This document shows positions 50,964 to 63,134 of a stretch of DNA of 64,000 bases, in pieces (the first letter of the stretch is position 1; the number at the start of each line of letters is the position of its first letter). The stretch spans positions 62,044,898-62,108,897 of the forward strand of contig CP154954.1 of the NCBI GenBank assembly GCA_039621445.1. Direction: 5' to 3'. The position numbers and the translations under genes were made by a program. The notes under the pieces are model-generated. The model searched no databases. It saw only the letters and a program-made list of their open reading frames with translations, and had not been told where the DNA came from. This stretch comes from Euglena gracilis (taxonomy: Eukaryota > Euglenida > Euglenophyceae > Euglenales).

Positions 50964-52201
50964 TTCCATAATTATTCACTGGTCCCTGTTCCATAATTAT
51001 TCACTGGGCCAAAAAATTCTTACCCTGGAGCGAGCGGAGCATGTACAAAAGCGGCTGCAACGCTCATAGAAAGAGTTGGAGTGCACACCTAATGCTGCAA
51101 AATCACATGTGAGAGTTTTAACAGCCGCAGAACGCATGTTGGAACATATTAGTACTTTGTGGCAGCCCCCCGGGCCACCACAACGGGTGACAGGCAGCGC
51201 ACCATGGAGGTTGGGAATGAGTGTTGCGGGTCGGGTTTCCCAGGCATCCCGGATGGCTGTTTCCAGGCCGTCCTCAGTGTCACATTTTTGGCCCACCGAT
51301 TTATAAGCCAGCCAGCCCAACAATGTTCCACCGGGTTGAGATCTGGCGAATATGGGGGCCAGTTTGGTAAAATGTTGACCCTGGGACTAAGTCTCAGCAT
51401 GCTGATACACTATGGGATTTATGTATGTATGTATGCATGTATGTATGTATGTATCTATGTATGTATGTATGTATGTATGTATGTATGTATGTATGTATGT
51501 ATGTATGTATGTATGTATGTATGTATGTATGTATGTATGTATGTATGTATGCATATGTATGTATGTATGTAATACGTACGTACGTATGTATGTATATATG
51601 TAAAGGCCCGGCTAACCCGTTGTGACAATTGTCAGGACTCTAGCTCTTACCAAACCGTTGTCCTCCAGCCTAACTTTAACTTTATAAGGCGGGTTGGTCC
51701 AGGGTCGCCAGAACCCCATAGTGCATCAGCATGATGGGGCTTCGTCCCATACAAGCCTGGCAACCCGGCGCTTTCTGAGGAACCACCGGGTCAACATTTT
51801 ACCAAATTGGCCCCCAAATTCGCCAGATCTCAACCCGGTCGGTGGAACATGTGGCTGGGCCTGGCTGGCTAAAAGTTTGGTGAGACAAAAATTTGTCACG
51901 GGGACGGCCTGGAAACAGCCATCCGGGATGCCTGAGACACTCGACCCGCAACATTCCATGGTGCGCTGCCTGTCATCCGTTGTGGTGGCCCCGGGGGCTG
52001 TCACAAAGTACTAATATGTTCCAACATGCGTTCTGCGGCTGTTAAAACTCTCACAAGTGATTTTTGTAGCATTAGGTGTGCACTCCAACACTTTCCGTGA
52101 GCGTTGCCGCCGCCTTTGTACATGCTCCGCTCGCTCCAGGGTAAGAATTTTTTTGGCGCAGTGAATAATTATGGAACAGGGACCAGTAAATAATTATGGA
52201 A
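50964..52201. mobile_element. Fold-back Tc1/mariner element with two transposase 3' ends
   Basis: The outer ends are inverted repeats containing TTCCATAATTATT twice, separated by CACTGGTCCCTG. Each half carries the 3' part of a Tc1/mariner (DDE_3) transposase in opposite orientation: minus strand about 51149-51400 (VNILPNWPPYSPDLNPVEH) and plus strand about 51694-52014 (HQHDGASSHTS then LPNWPPNSPDLNPV). The left half lacks the part before the second Asp. The right half has the Asp motif but its PVEH region is altered. A (GTAT)n tract and about 80 bp of other sequence separate the halves. Neither copy can encode a whole transposase. Confidence 0.88.
51418..51600. repeat. (GTAT)n microsatellite inside the fold-back element
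   Basis: About 180 bp of ATGT units at the centre of the inverted transposon halves. Confidence 0.92.
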
Positions 52202-53734
52202 CATAGTTTACTTCATGTGATGTATGTGCATATGACGTTGTGTGTGCGCACGCACGCGCGCGTGTGTGTGTGTGTGCATCTTTTAATCCTCCAACCTTTT
52301 CCAGTAGAGATGGACAGACTGCAGGACTGATGGCTGGATGGATGCAATGATGGATGGATGTGCTTGATTTATACAAAGTGTCTCACGCGTGTGCAACAAA
52401 TGGCAGACAAAGACAGAGCCTGGGGTAAACTATACCGATAGAAGGGAGACACATGGGAAACCGTCCACAAACGGGAAAGAATGGGTCACAGGCAACAGCC
52501 ATTTGATAGGATGAGGGGCATACGGAGAGAGAAAAACAGCACCTTTCATTGTTTTTTGATTCAGGTCCCCAGGCTCCACGGATGATGGTGAACCTCAATA
52601 CCAGAAAGGAGAGTGCAACGGATGATCTGCCTTGAAATAACCATTCAAATTAACTCCACTTCAACCACCCAAAAAGCACATCTGGCCTGTGCACAAAATT
52701 TGGGCTGGTGGTGATGTACAGAAGCTGTATGTGTCAATTGTGGAACCAGTGCTATGCACCAAAAGGTCACGATCCCCAATTTTCTGGAAACCTGGCCTTC
52801 AAAAAGAGGAAAAGGTACACCTTTCATTTCTGTACACCAGTCACATTGCATGCGGAGGGGGGCGGCGGGGGCCGTTGCCTGGCGCGGCGTGATGGGGCAC
52901 ACGTGTGTGGCCCCGCGGCAGGGCCGGACTTGGGTTGCGCACGGCATCGGCGCGGTGGGGTCGGCGCCCACGGAGACGTCGCAGGGAGGCCGGCCGGGTC
53001 ACGGTCGGCCTGCGCACACCGTAGGTGATAGGGGGGTTGCAAATTCAATTTGGATTTCCAAGAGTTCAAATCAAAGGCTTTTTTAGGGGTGTCTGGACCC
53101 ACCACCAACTTCCTGGGGGGCGGGGGGGGGGGCTCGGGGGTCCCACTTTGGGGGGTCAAAATTTTGGGGACCAGAATTTTTGGGCGCTTTGCAATGAAAA
53201 TCCCCCCCTCCGGGAGGTATCTCCCCCCCCCCCGGGCCATGATTGAAGGCAAAAGTGCTGGCTGGCTGGACCCCCCTGGGGTTACCCCCCCCCCAAATAA
53301 GACCCCAGGTCCACTTTTTGGGTTCGTTGCTGAAAATCTGGGGGGGTTATATTTTTTTTTGGGTCTACTATTGGATTTTTTTTGAAAAATTCAACCGAAA
53401 AGAATTCCAAAAATAGGTCCAAAAGGGGCAATTTTGGGCAATGAGCAAAAAAAGCCTCAAAAAAAAACGCTAATTTTGGAAAATGCGACATGGGCAAAAA
53501 CCAAAAAAAATGTCAAAAATCACACGAGAGGGAGAACTTTCACAGTTTTTGGGGACTCCTTTTTGTATTCTTCGAAAATCCTGAGGGTTGGTCTTATTTT
53601 TTGGGGGTCAACTTTTGGATTTCGCTGAAAATCGGCGGGGGTCTTTTTGGGGGGGGGTTAGGGTGGGGTCCAGTTGAAGAAATTCCCTGCTTGGGACCAA
53701 GCGTCCATAAGTATTGTTGGGGATTGCATTTTAC

Positions 53735-56700
53735 TGTGCTGCTGCAGCGGTGGGCGCGCCGGGACGGGACGGGCAGCGGCTCGAGCGGGGTGGACCGCCG
53801 CCGCAGCCACTCCATCCGTGTCTCCCGCCGCAGCTCCGCCAGACGGTGCAGGCATACGAATCGGGAACCCGCCGGCAGTTTGCTCCCAATCATATGGCCA
53901 GCTTTTAGGGTGTGTGTGTGTGTGTTTTCTGTTTGCGCCTGTGTGAGTCCATAGGTGGGTGGGTGGGTGGGTGAAGCCATGCCAGCAAATCAGGACCCCC
54001 CCCCCCTGTGCCCACAAGCACGGATGCCTGGGGGGAGCTCCAACTGCTTGGACCGCCGCCGCTGCTCGTTATACCGCTTCAAATACAACGCGTAGTCCTC
54101 TTCCTCCGCCTCCTCCTCCGCCTCCGACGCCAGCTGCCGCCGCCTGCTGGGAGGACCGCGCTGCGCAGTGTTGACCACTGACCTATTGTCGGGAACAAAC
54201 AGATTGTTGTTGGTTTCAACTCTCCTGCATTCGAGGCGATGACAGAAAAGAAAGGGGAGGCTGAAGAGGTGGTGCATGTGACCAACGTCCTCCCTTTCTT
54301 TTTGGCTACAACCCAGGCTCCTTTTAAATCCGGGGGGGGGGTCCCAAAAAACTGAGCTCTCCGAGAATAGGGGTGTCTGAAGCGTTCTCCAAAATTTCTT
54401 GACTCTTTGCACTGGGACCCAGCCCATATCCCTGACACCCTCCCCCCACCAGCCCCGCACCCAGGGGGGTCCACCGAGTCACTGAGAAGCCTGCCGCAAG
54501 CCCGATACAGTGATAGGGGCCCCGCAGACCAGAGCCAACCCACCAACCAACCCAGGGCTGCCCTCGGGGGTCTCCGCCTGAGCCTCCCGCTGCCGGGCCG
54601 CCTCCGCCGGGGAGGGGGGCTCGGCCGGGCCGGCGGCGGTGAGGAGGTCAGCGTGGCGGCCGCAGAAGGCCCGAAGGTACGGCAGCTCCAGAATCGCGTC
54701 CAGAGAAGGGCGGGCGCGCGCCGGCGCTCTGTGATGGACAAAAAAAGAGACAACTTCGCGACAGGACGAGATTTTCTTTGTCGGAGGCCTCAAAGCCGAT
54801 CGAGTGTGTGCGGTGTGAAATACTTTCGATCGTAAGAGACAGTGCAAAGCCACCTTTCGGGGAGGGTGGGCCTGGCCGAGGTTCTTGTTGAGTTGGGGGG
54901 AGGGGGTGTGGTAACGTCGGGGGGGGGGGGGGCTGCAGCGCTGGCGGCGGGCGGCTTTCCGGGTCCTTCACCAGCAGCACCTGGATGAGCGTCCGCATCC
55001 CCTCGGGCACCTCCCCCGGCACTGCCACCGGCTGGGGCAGCGACAGGATCAGACTTCCATTTGGTGCGCCGCGGCCAAGTTTGCCGCGGCACAATTTTTT
55101 TTCCCCGCGTCACATTAAATGAAGGTCTGGACAGGATGTGCGCCATCAGCGCGGTCTGCTCCCCGCCACGCCAGTGCGGCCCGACCCCCCCTCAGGGTCA
55201 ACCAGAAGGCCTGGGGGGACCACCCACAGGCTTCTGGGATTCCCGTTCAACCCTTACCCGCCCCTTCGGGTCAAGTGGGGACCACCACTGAGCACTGACC
55301 TGCCCCCGGCCCTTCGGGTCAAACAGCGCTGCATCCAAAAGGTCTTGGGGGCAGGGGCCGGCGTGTGCTTGCCTTTGAGGGGGGGGGGGACTTCCGACTT
55401 CCACCAGCACAGCGTCCGGCCTGCTTGAGTGACTGTTTTTGGGGCAGCCGCAGGATTTGGATAGACCCAGAAAAGTGCACGGCATACACAAGAGAAAAGA
55501 GGATCAGCAGAGATGCATGAAAAAAAACAGGAAGAAGACCAGCAGCAACAGCAGCAGAAGGCATCCGTGAATCAGACCCCAGGCCTTCTATGGTATTCGG
55601 ATGGGGAAAAGAGGCAGGGTGTTTGGATGAAGAATGGACCAATGCATCAAAAAAAGAGGGCTTAAGTTGGACGGGTCTGCATCTGCAAACTGGCGACCCA
55701 GCGATTTCCTAGGCTTTCCTTTTTCTCTGTACGTACAGGAGGACATTGTGCGACAACAAATCCACAACTGCCAAGTCCACCCCACACTAAGTCTACCCCA
55801 CACTGCCAGGCCTCTGGGCCCATCGTAGCCAGCAGGTACAGGATAGCCCCAAGCGCCCACACGTCGTGGCGCTCGTCGTATGCCCCGTCGAGGCACAGCT
55901 CCGGGGACATGTACAGCGGGCTGCACACGTGCCCCTTGATCTTCGTCCCCGGCCCCTCCAGCTTCTGGCACGCCCCGAAATCCACCAGCTTGACCAACCC
56001 GTCCCCAGCAGGGCCTTCCGTCATTGCTCCAGACCCCACTTTTCTGAGAAGAGAATGCTGGACTGATGCACAATACTATTGGGCAATAACCTCCAGAAAT
56101 GGGTTGCCGAATGACACCTTCGTCGATGCAACGAAGAGGAATTCAGATGGTCCCGATGACACGTCAGGCAGAAAAACTTTAGGGGGAGGAGTGGCATTGC
56201 TGGCATCCAAGTTCAAACGACGTGCACACACCACACAAACCCACATCCATGTGTAACACAGGACAACCACAGCAAGGACAGGAGGAAGGGCGCATCAGTC
56301 ATCGATAAATATCAGTTGGAAGAGGCTCTGAGCATGGGTGAGTAGAACGTTTGCTGGCTTACCATCAGGCCGCCAAGCAATGAGCCTGCTTTGGGGAACC
56401 ACACTGGCTTAAGGGAGCTGCACCCATGGGCAGGGTTCAATATAAGGGCAGGTGGAGGGGGTCGGACCCCACCCCCCCCCCCGGTCCCGCAGGGGGTGGG
56501 CGGGGGCACCTCCCCACCCAGACAGTGGCACGGTCTGGGTGACTGGTTTTCGGCCCAGCGCTTTGCGCCGGGCCGAAAATTTTCGACTTCCATTTGGGCA
56601 TTCTGGGCAAAAATTTGTTAAAATGCAGAAATGCCAGAAGGAGGGTCGGTCTGGACCCCCCCTTGGTGAGTTGGGGGGGGGGGGTCCGGACCCCAGTCCA

Positions 56701-59700
56701 GGAGGGGGGGGGGTCCGGAGGAGGTGGGGTGCCCCCCCACCTGAACCCCGTACGGCCTCCATATATCGAACTCTGCGGGGGAGGCACCATCAGCAGAACG
56801 CGTTGTTGGGTAAGTTCCCTGTGCCCAACAGGTTGCTCGTGTAACACTTTCTGGTGACCTTCAGGCGCTGTTGTTCCACGGCTGTGCCCAGGGGTTTCCT
56901 TCCTTTGCGGCTGAACACCCCCCCCCCCGAATCCCTCCATTTCCTTCATTTGAGCCATTCTCCCCCGCCCCGTTCCCACCAGGCTTCTTTTCAAGTCAGA
57001 AGACCCCTCCCGGGGGGTGGGTGGGTCCCGGCCGGACCCCCCCCCCCCTGGGGATGGTCCTGTGCCGGGTTTACCTTTTCGGCGCAAAGCGCCGAAATTT
57101 TTTGAAAATTGCCTTTAACGGGCCTGATTTTGGGGGGGTCCCCGGGGGGGGGGTCTCTGAGCCCTGGGGGGGGGGGGGCAAAAAGCAGCCAAGGAGGGCC
57201 GTCGACCAAAACACAGATGAGAACAGAGTTAGATGTGCAATAAGATCCACCCAGGACAATCTGTAGAAATACATTTTCCAATATTTGGACCTGACTCAAA
57301 CCCCATTACCGCACAGAAAAAAAATGGCCCTTTCTCTATAGAAAGGTCTGTCATCACTGGGCTGGTGATGACACCCCCAAGGTCTGAAAAAGAAAAGCCC
57401 ATGTGGGCCGAAAGGCTATTTTTCAATCCAGACTCAAAACGAAACCCCTCCGGAAGATGTGCCTGCCATGGTCCAATACACCTTTGTGGAAAATACCCCA
57501 TGGGATTGTTAAAGAAGAAAAAAAGAAAAATAAGAAAAGAAGAAAAGAAAAGAAAGCAAAAAAAAAGAAGAAAAGAAGAAAAGAAAAGAAAGCAAAAAAA
57601 AAGAAGAAAAGAAGAAAAGAAAACAAAGAAAAGGAAAAAAAAACAACAAAAGAAGAAAAGAAAAGAAAAAGAAAGAAGAAACAGAAGGAAAAAAGAAAGA
57701 AAAGAAAAAAAGAAGAAAAAGAAGAAGAAGAAAAGAAGAAAGAAATAAGAAAGAAGAAAAGAAGAAAAAAGAAAAAGAAGAAGAAAAGAAGCCCGGTCGA
57801 GGGATGCTGTGAGGTTTGTATATGGGACCACTCGAGGGGAGGGGGTTGTGAACAATCCATCCATATCCCTCCTCAAACTTTCTCTTTCCATCACTTTGGC
57901 AGGGGCTTTTTGTTGTGATTTTTTTTTAGATTTGCATCAGGTTTGCCCTCCCGAACCCTCAAAACCACCATTTCCCATCATTTTTGGCCATCTTCGAAAA
58001 AATTGGACCTGTGCGCTGGGAAATTTTTGGATGGCCCGAACCCAGACCCCTGGCTTAGGATCCCCTCTGGAGGGTGCTCTTACGGAAAAGGAGGGGGGGG
58101 TGACAGCACAACCCACACATGTGTTGCAGCCTGGCCGAGGTCTCCGTGGACGTACCACTGGCGGTGCAAATACGCCACGGCGCTAAAGACTTGCGAGGTC
58201 CACTGCATGACGGGGGCAGGGGCCCCGCTGCAGGGCGGGGGACTTGGCAAAGCATCCCAACCAAGGCCCAACCAAACCCGTGGCGGAGACACGGTATGAA
58301 CCTCCGGGGTCATCCACCCTCCGCCCCAACCCCCAACCCCAACCCTAAGTCGAATCCTAACCTGACCTAGAATTGAACCTAAACTCTGCCGTAAACATCG
58401 CTTCAAACGAGGAATGTCCTCCTTGCACAACCCCCCATCCTCACCATGCTTGTGCTTAACGACCGGGGGGGGGGGAGGGGGTGTGCCTGCTATAGGGTGC
58501 CTGCCTCTATAGCAGGCACACTTCCCGGGGGGGGGGGGTAGGGGTCCGGGGGGACCCAGAAAAATTTCATTGAAAGTGGCCTTTTCCGGGCCCCCGGCGC
58601 CTTTGGCACCGGGTCGGAGGGGGGTGCCTGCTTTGGGCAGGCACCCCCCAAAACCCTGCCCCCCCCTGGGGGGGTCGGATCAGGTGCTATGGGGTGCCTG
58701 TCCGTAGCACCCCCCCCCCCCGTGGGGTGGGCACCCGACTATGCACAAGCCTGATCCTCACCCGATTCGTGCCATATGTTCCCTGGTGAGCCTTTGAAAT
58801 TCCGACACGAAAGGATGTAATGCTCGGTACTGTCCCACAACAACCAAAGAACAACTGAAGAAGGGCACCTCTTTATCAACACAGCATTCCATCCCGGGTG
58901 ACTTCGATAAGGAGTAAGAACCAGGACCTTTCTTCTGGACCCCAGGGGTTCCCGCGGGCCAGCAGGGAAAAAGGTGCTGGCTGGACCCTTCCCTCCCCAG
59001 GGAATGGGGGTCCAGGGGAGGGGGGGAGGTCAAGACACCTGGCAGCTGGACCCGGCGGGTAACACAAAAAAACAGGCAAAAAAACCAAATCCGGCCAGGT
59101 TGAAATTTCAGCCAAAACGTGGAATACTCCAAGCCAAACAAAATGCAGGCAAAGAAACATTGGTGAACAATCAGCGCCATCAGCTTCGTTGGCAGTGGCA
59201 CCCGATTCAGCCCCAAGGCTTCGGGAAGAAACTGAAGGGATGCAACAATTATAATTACAAGCACAATCATTGGGGGGCAACCAAACATGAAATGGGGGCA
59301 TCTCCCCTGTATGTATCCAGAACGAGGCTTGGGTCGCGGTTAATGATGACATTTGTTCGTACATCAGCGGTGCCCCTGCTGGTTTCCTCCGGCAGAGGCT
59401 GTGACTGTTGCCGGGCCACCTGGATGGGGGAGGCTGCGGCTTCCCAAATCACATTCCAGGCATCCGGAAATAATGACAACCATGACACCAGCAGCAGCCA
59501 AGCACCCATGGTGATCCAAAACCCCAAGCCCAGTCACGCCAATTTTAGGCCGACTCATGCCACAGCTAACTTCTTCTGAGGCAAGGGAAGATCACATTTT
59601 CCGGACGGACAACTCAAGTTCAGAGGTTTTCTTAAGGACCCTAGGGGAGTCCTGAAGTGCCGGATGGGAAAAGGTGCTGGCGGGGAAAAAGGTGCTGGGA

Positions 59701-62587
59701 TGGGTGGTGCAGTTGCTGCTGGAAAGCATTTATGGGATGACTCGGCATGAGTGGGCGTGACTGGCTTTGAGGACTTCCATTGGTGAGGTTCCGTGACTGG
59801 ACATGACGGGGCGTCACCAGAAATCTTCAGTAAATCATCACCTTCAAGTTTGTACGTAACACTGATGTTTCTTTATTTCTGATGCAAGAATCCGGCTGGT
59901 AGTTGGACCCGGCAGGTTCCCCGAAAACCAGCAAAAAAGCCCAAATCCAGCGAAGTTGCCATTTTTCATACAAAATTTGGAGGTGAGAACCCAAAAACCA
60001 CCTAAAATTGCTATTCTTTGGCTATTTTCTATGTTTGACCCCGCTTGTCAAAATTTTCTTGACTGTTTCGGAAAGTTTTCGGTCCAGCCGGGCAAAGCCG
60101 GGATGGCCTGAACTTAATAACCGCTCCACCCCTGGGGGGGGGGGGGTTGCAGCCCGGCTGGGAGCTGCTGACTGGAAAAAGGTGCTAGCTGGCCCTCCGG
60201 AGGGTAGGATCTCCTCTGGCTTCAGGAAACCCCTGCTCAAGCTGCAGTTTTATGGAGAGATGGCAGTTGATAACAGTGTATGTGAGGTGGGTTAACAGTG
60301 TCATTGTGGATATTCAAATCAAAGTTTAGCAATAATGCTTTCATCCATGAATTGAAATTGCTCTTGCGCGCTCTGCCTCCTGAATTTTGAGTTTTCTCAG
60401 CCCAAACATCACAAGTTTTCTCACACAAAATCACATTGAAAATTCCACAAATCCCAATAACTATTCTCGCATCAGAAATGAAAAAAAGCATCAGTGCTAC
60501 GTACTAAATTGAAAGTGATGATTTACTGAAGGGGAAATTTCTGGTGACGACCTGTCATGTCCAGCTACGGAACCTCACCAATGGAAATCCACAAAGCCAG
60601 TCATGCCCACTCACGCCGAGTCATCCCATAAATGCTTTCTGACAGCAACTGCAACTGCAAATAAAGCCCTTCGAAAAATTCAAATGTGGTGCAAGTGCTC
60701 CAAGTCAGGCATTGCTATTCTGTATGTAATTGGGGGATGTGTGCAGTAATCCTGTATGATTTGAAGGACTTTGCAAAGTTCATTATCGTCCCCCAAATGC
60801 AACCTCCACAGCATTCTGGGATCCAGCGGGGGATGTCATGGCTTCTGACCAGCCCTCGGGAAAGAAACTTTGGCAAAATCACTGCTGGGGGTGTGGCAAA
60901 GGGGAAAGAGGAGGGGTGGGTGGAAAGGAAGAGTCTCGGCGCGGTCCTGCAGGGACCCAGCGTCCACGTACTCCATCAGCAAATGGCCCCGCGTGCCGTT
61001 GCGCCCCGCATCGGTCACCTGCCGGCTGAATTTTGACCCCCCCCCCTGAATGTCGGAGTGCCTTGGGTGCCTGGGGGGGGGGTGGGATTGCACCACCTCA
61101 CTGTGTGTGTGGTGGGGGGGGTATGCAGAAGGGGTTTGCGGGCCCAAACCCAGACAAAAGGGACTTTACCAAATTCTGGAGCCTTTGGTGCCAGAGTGTT
61201 TGGACCGCACTTTTGGCTATTGTTCTCCTGCGGTGCCTTGTACTAACTTCCCAGGTAGTCCCCCCCCCCCTCTGGCAGGGTCAACCTATTTAGTGACCGG
61301 GGGGGGACACTTTCCCTGGTCTCAAACCCACCCACTTCTTCTGAAACCCCACCACACACAAACCCGCTCCCCAGGACCCAACTACCCACCCACCCACCCA
61401 AACGACCCCAAACCCACACAATCTTTTTTCCCGGGCTTACCCACGAGCTTACTGTCCAGCGCCCCCCCCCCCCCAGTGAATCCGTGGCCACCCCTCAAAC
61501 GTCAACCAGGCTGCCAGGAAGGAGGCGCTGCACCGCACGATGAACGGGTGGTCGAGGGCCTGCAGCACCTCCGCCTCCCGCAGGAACGCCTGCCGGTCTT
61601 CTGGCCTGGCCCCTGCCTCCCGGCGAGGTGGTAGTCAGTTAGTTTTTTTTATTATATTAGATATATATATTTTTATATTTTTAATATATACTATATATAA
61701 TATAATATATATTATAAGCATATTAGTTTGTTTTTAATTTACCTTTTTCCTTAACGTGACAACTGACAAGATCTCTATGTTTCTTTGACTCTGGAGCCCC
61801 GCCCTCCAACTGATTTTGCCTTTGGGTGGCTGATTAACTGAGTGATGTTGTTCCACCAAACGTTAAAAATTATTCATAAGATCAACTAAATATATTCAAA
61901 GGAAAAAACTCTTGGCTTCATCCCCAATGAGGGCATCGATTCTGGGGTATCAATCTGCGGTACTGGTGACCAAGTCTGAACCCTATGGCAGAGGGAGTCC
62001 AATGCATGGCAACGTGGGAAGACATTTAAACGCGATGATTTACAGGCATTAGGTCACAATACCCAGCGCACAGTGTTGCACAACTTATTATGAGAAGCAA
62101 GAGTAACCGCCGCGTCAGGGGACAAAGGAAGGTTAGGAAGGTTAACAAACCAGAAAGAGGGGTGTGATCGTGCCGTAGATTGCCGCCGCTCGATGTTACC
62201 GCTCGATTGCCGCTCGACCGGTTATTCCTTGGTTTATTTTTGGGTGGCTTCACCAGCCAGCGCTGTGATGGGGCGTCACATTTGGGGGCAATTTATCATT
62301 GGACATTGGGATTTTCACACTATTAGGGGGTTATCACATTAAATCTCGACATTTTCCCCACTTGAGCCTTGGGTGACGGCAACGTTCAAAATTGGAAGGA
62401 GTCACACTCCAATGGCGTTAAGGGCTTGTCTGTTCGTGCCAGCACCGTGTCCCAGGCTTCATCCTCCTTCCGAGTGGGCCAACCCAGGCCCTGGGCAGGG
62501 GGGCAGCGTGAGGAGGCGCTGCTGCTTGTCGCACAGGAGGTTGCCGGCGGTGTCCCGCACGAGGACGGCGACGCCCGGCCCGGGCCT
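53735..62587 (-). CDS. NEK-like protein kinase (at least 12 exons, gaps remain)
   Basis: Exons: 62525-62587, 61534-61630, 60953-61025, 59363-59419, 58137-58202, 55797-56003, 55133-55155, 54947-55038, 54584-54726, 54054-54160 and 53735-53882; one small exon after 58137 is missing. Landmarks: N-lobe VAVLVRDTAGNLLCDK, helix C QAFLREAEVLQALDHPFIV, hinge HLLMEYVDAGS, catalytic loop SAVAYLHRQWYVHGDL, activation segment VKLVDFGACQKL to CSPLYMSPELC, then DVWALGAILYLLATMG, MRTLIQVLLVKDPESRP and PSLDAILELPYLRAF. That order and the LD-x-IL-x-LP-x-L end fit NEK-type kinases. The tail has a charged coiled coil (EAEEEAEEEDYALYLKRYN, LAELRRETRMEWLRRRS). Oddities are HGD instead of HRD and SPE instead of APE. 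The 62525-61630 boundary is uncertain, and the 3' end is not found. Confidence 0.75.
54161..54583 (-). other. Nonconventional intron in kinase tail
   Basis: Starts GCTCAG and ends CTGCGCAG. Phase 0 is kept between AEAARQRE and RGPPSRRRQLASE. The end also reads CAG, so it could be an intermediate type, but the donor has no GT. Confidence 0.5.
55039..55132 (-). other. 94-nt nonconventional intron in kinase gene
   Basis: Starts GTCCAG and ends CTGTCGCT, so CAG is at +4 to +6 and CTG at -8 to -6. It joins TALMAHIL to PQPVAVPGEVPEG in phase 2, placing helix G of the kinase correctly. Confidence 0.65.
57509..57790. repeat. Polypurine (GAAAA/GAAGAA) tract
   Basis: About 280 bp of almost pure A/G on the plus strand, in a kinase intron. 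The Lys-Arg-Glu translation is artefact. Such mirror-rich purine tracts can form triplex DNA. Confidence 0.93.
58445..58745. mobile_element. C/G-run element with three GGTGCCTGC hairpins
   Basis: The ends are CTTGTGCTTAACGACC and GACTATGCACAAG, giving a short terminal inversion (CTTGTGC/GCACAAG). Inside are three hairpins: arms GTGTGCCTGCTATAG (58481-58521), GGGTGCCTGC (about 58622-58648) and GGTGCTA (about 58683-58711). A GGCGCCTTTGGCACC hairpin is near 58597. It lies in a kinase intron. Confidence 0.65.
59709..60662. mobile_element. Inverted-repeat element with ~190-bp arms
   Basis: 59709-59890 and 60463-60662 are inverted copies sharing GCATTTATGGGATGACTCGG, CATTGGTGAGGTTCCGT, GTCACCAGAAAT and TCAGTAAATCATCAC. 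The 570-bp centre holds another repeat (CCCGGCAGGTTCCCCGAAAA, CCCAAATCCAGC) that also occurs near 6990, 32100 and 59060. There is no coding capacity. It is in a kinase intron. Confidence 0.82.
61640..61735. repeat. AT-only tract
   Basis: About 95 bp of TATATA/TTTAAT sequence immediately upstream (in minus-strand sense) of a kinase exon, in strong contrast to the GC-rich surroundings. Confidence 0.85.
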
Positions 62588-63014
62588 CTGCCGGAGGGGC
62601 GGATGGGATGCGAGAATGTGGCGGTTGGCCGACCCGGAAGTTGCGTCTGCAGCTGTGGGGCAGGACGTTTGGCACGGCACACTTTTTTGGCCCGCACACA
62701 ATTCACTCAAACCGGAAAACCCAGTGACTTGACCCGGAAGAATGAGCTGATCCCCAAGCACGGCAGATCAACCATGCCCCTTGATGTCAACATTGCCCAG
62801 CATCACCTTTGACGCCCTGTAATAGCCGCGTCCATTCCACCCCAGCACCAAAAGAGGCCAAAACGGCCCCAAATAAGCAAAAGGCCAAAATGGCCAAAAA
62901 AGGGGCGTAACATAAGATACTGTGTAAAAATATAAAAAAATTAGCTCACAAATTCAGAAAAAAAAACCTTTTGAAAATATGGAAAAAAATGCGAATTATC
63001 ACCAAGCATCACAC

Positions 63015-63134
63015 AGTGGCAGTAACGTCGGTGCTGAAGAGCTCGCTTTGGCAAAATTTCAGAATGATGTGGCTTCGAGAAGACCTTTCCACATCGGAAG
63101 TGATGCCAAAATTTATCAGCGGAACACATGGCAT
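63015..63134 (-). CDS. Candidate first exon of the kinase gene
   Basis: ATG then 40 open codons (MPCVPLINFGITSDVERSSR up to FSTDVTAT) to a GTGTGA donor in phase 0. The next kinase exon at 62587 also starts in phase 0. No canonical Gly-x-Gly-x-x-Gly loop appears across the junction, so the link is tentative. Confidence 0.35.

Larger units (their letters stand above)
49857..53734. other. Stretch without a firm gene
   Basis: About 3.9 kb dominated by a C/G-run element (50411-50870), a Tc1/mariner fold-back (50964-52201) and a further C/G-rich block at 53090-53660. A minus-strand segment near 52880-52965 reads VGADPTAPMPCATQVRPCRG up to a GT donor. It may be a 3' exon of the kinase gene, but its phase does not match. 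Confidence 0.45.

Noticed and set aside
57509-57790. Lys/Arg-rich open frame
   Set aside because: It is a purine tract with no flanking coding sequence and lies within a kinase intron.
53735-62587. Dinoflagellate origin suggested by exon ends without GT
   Set aside because: Dinoflagellate introns may use GC or GA donors but still end in AG. Here several introns also lack a usable AG and instead fit the CAG/CTG rule.
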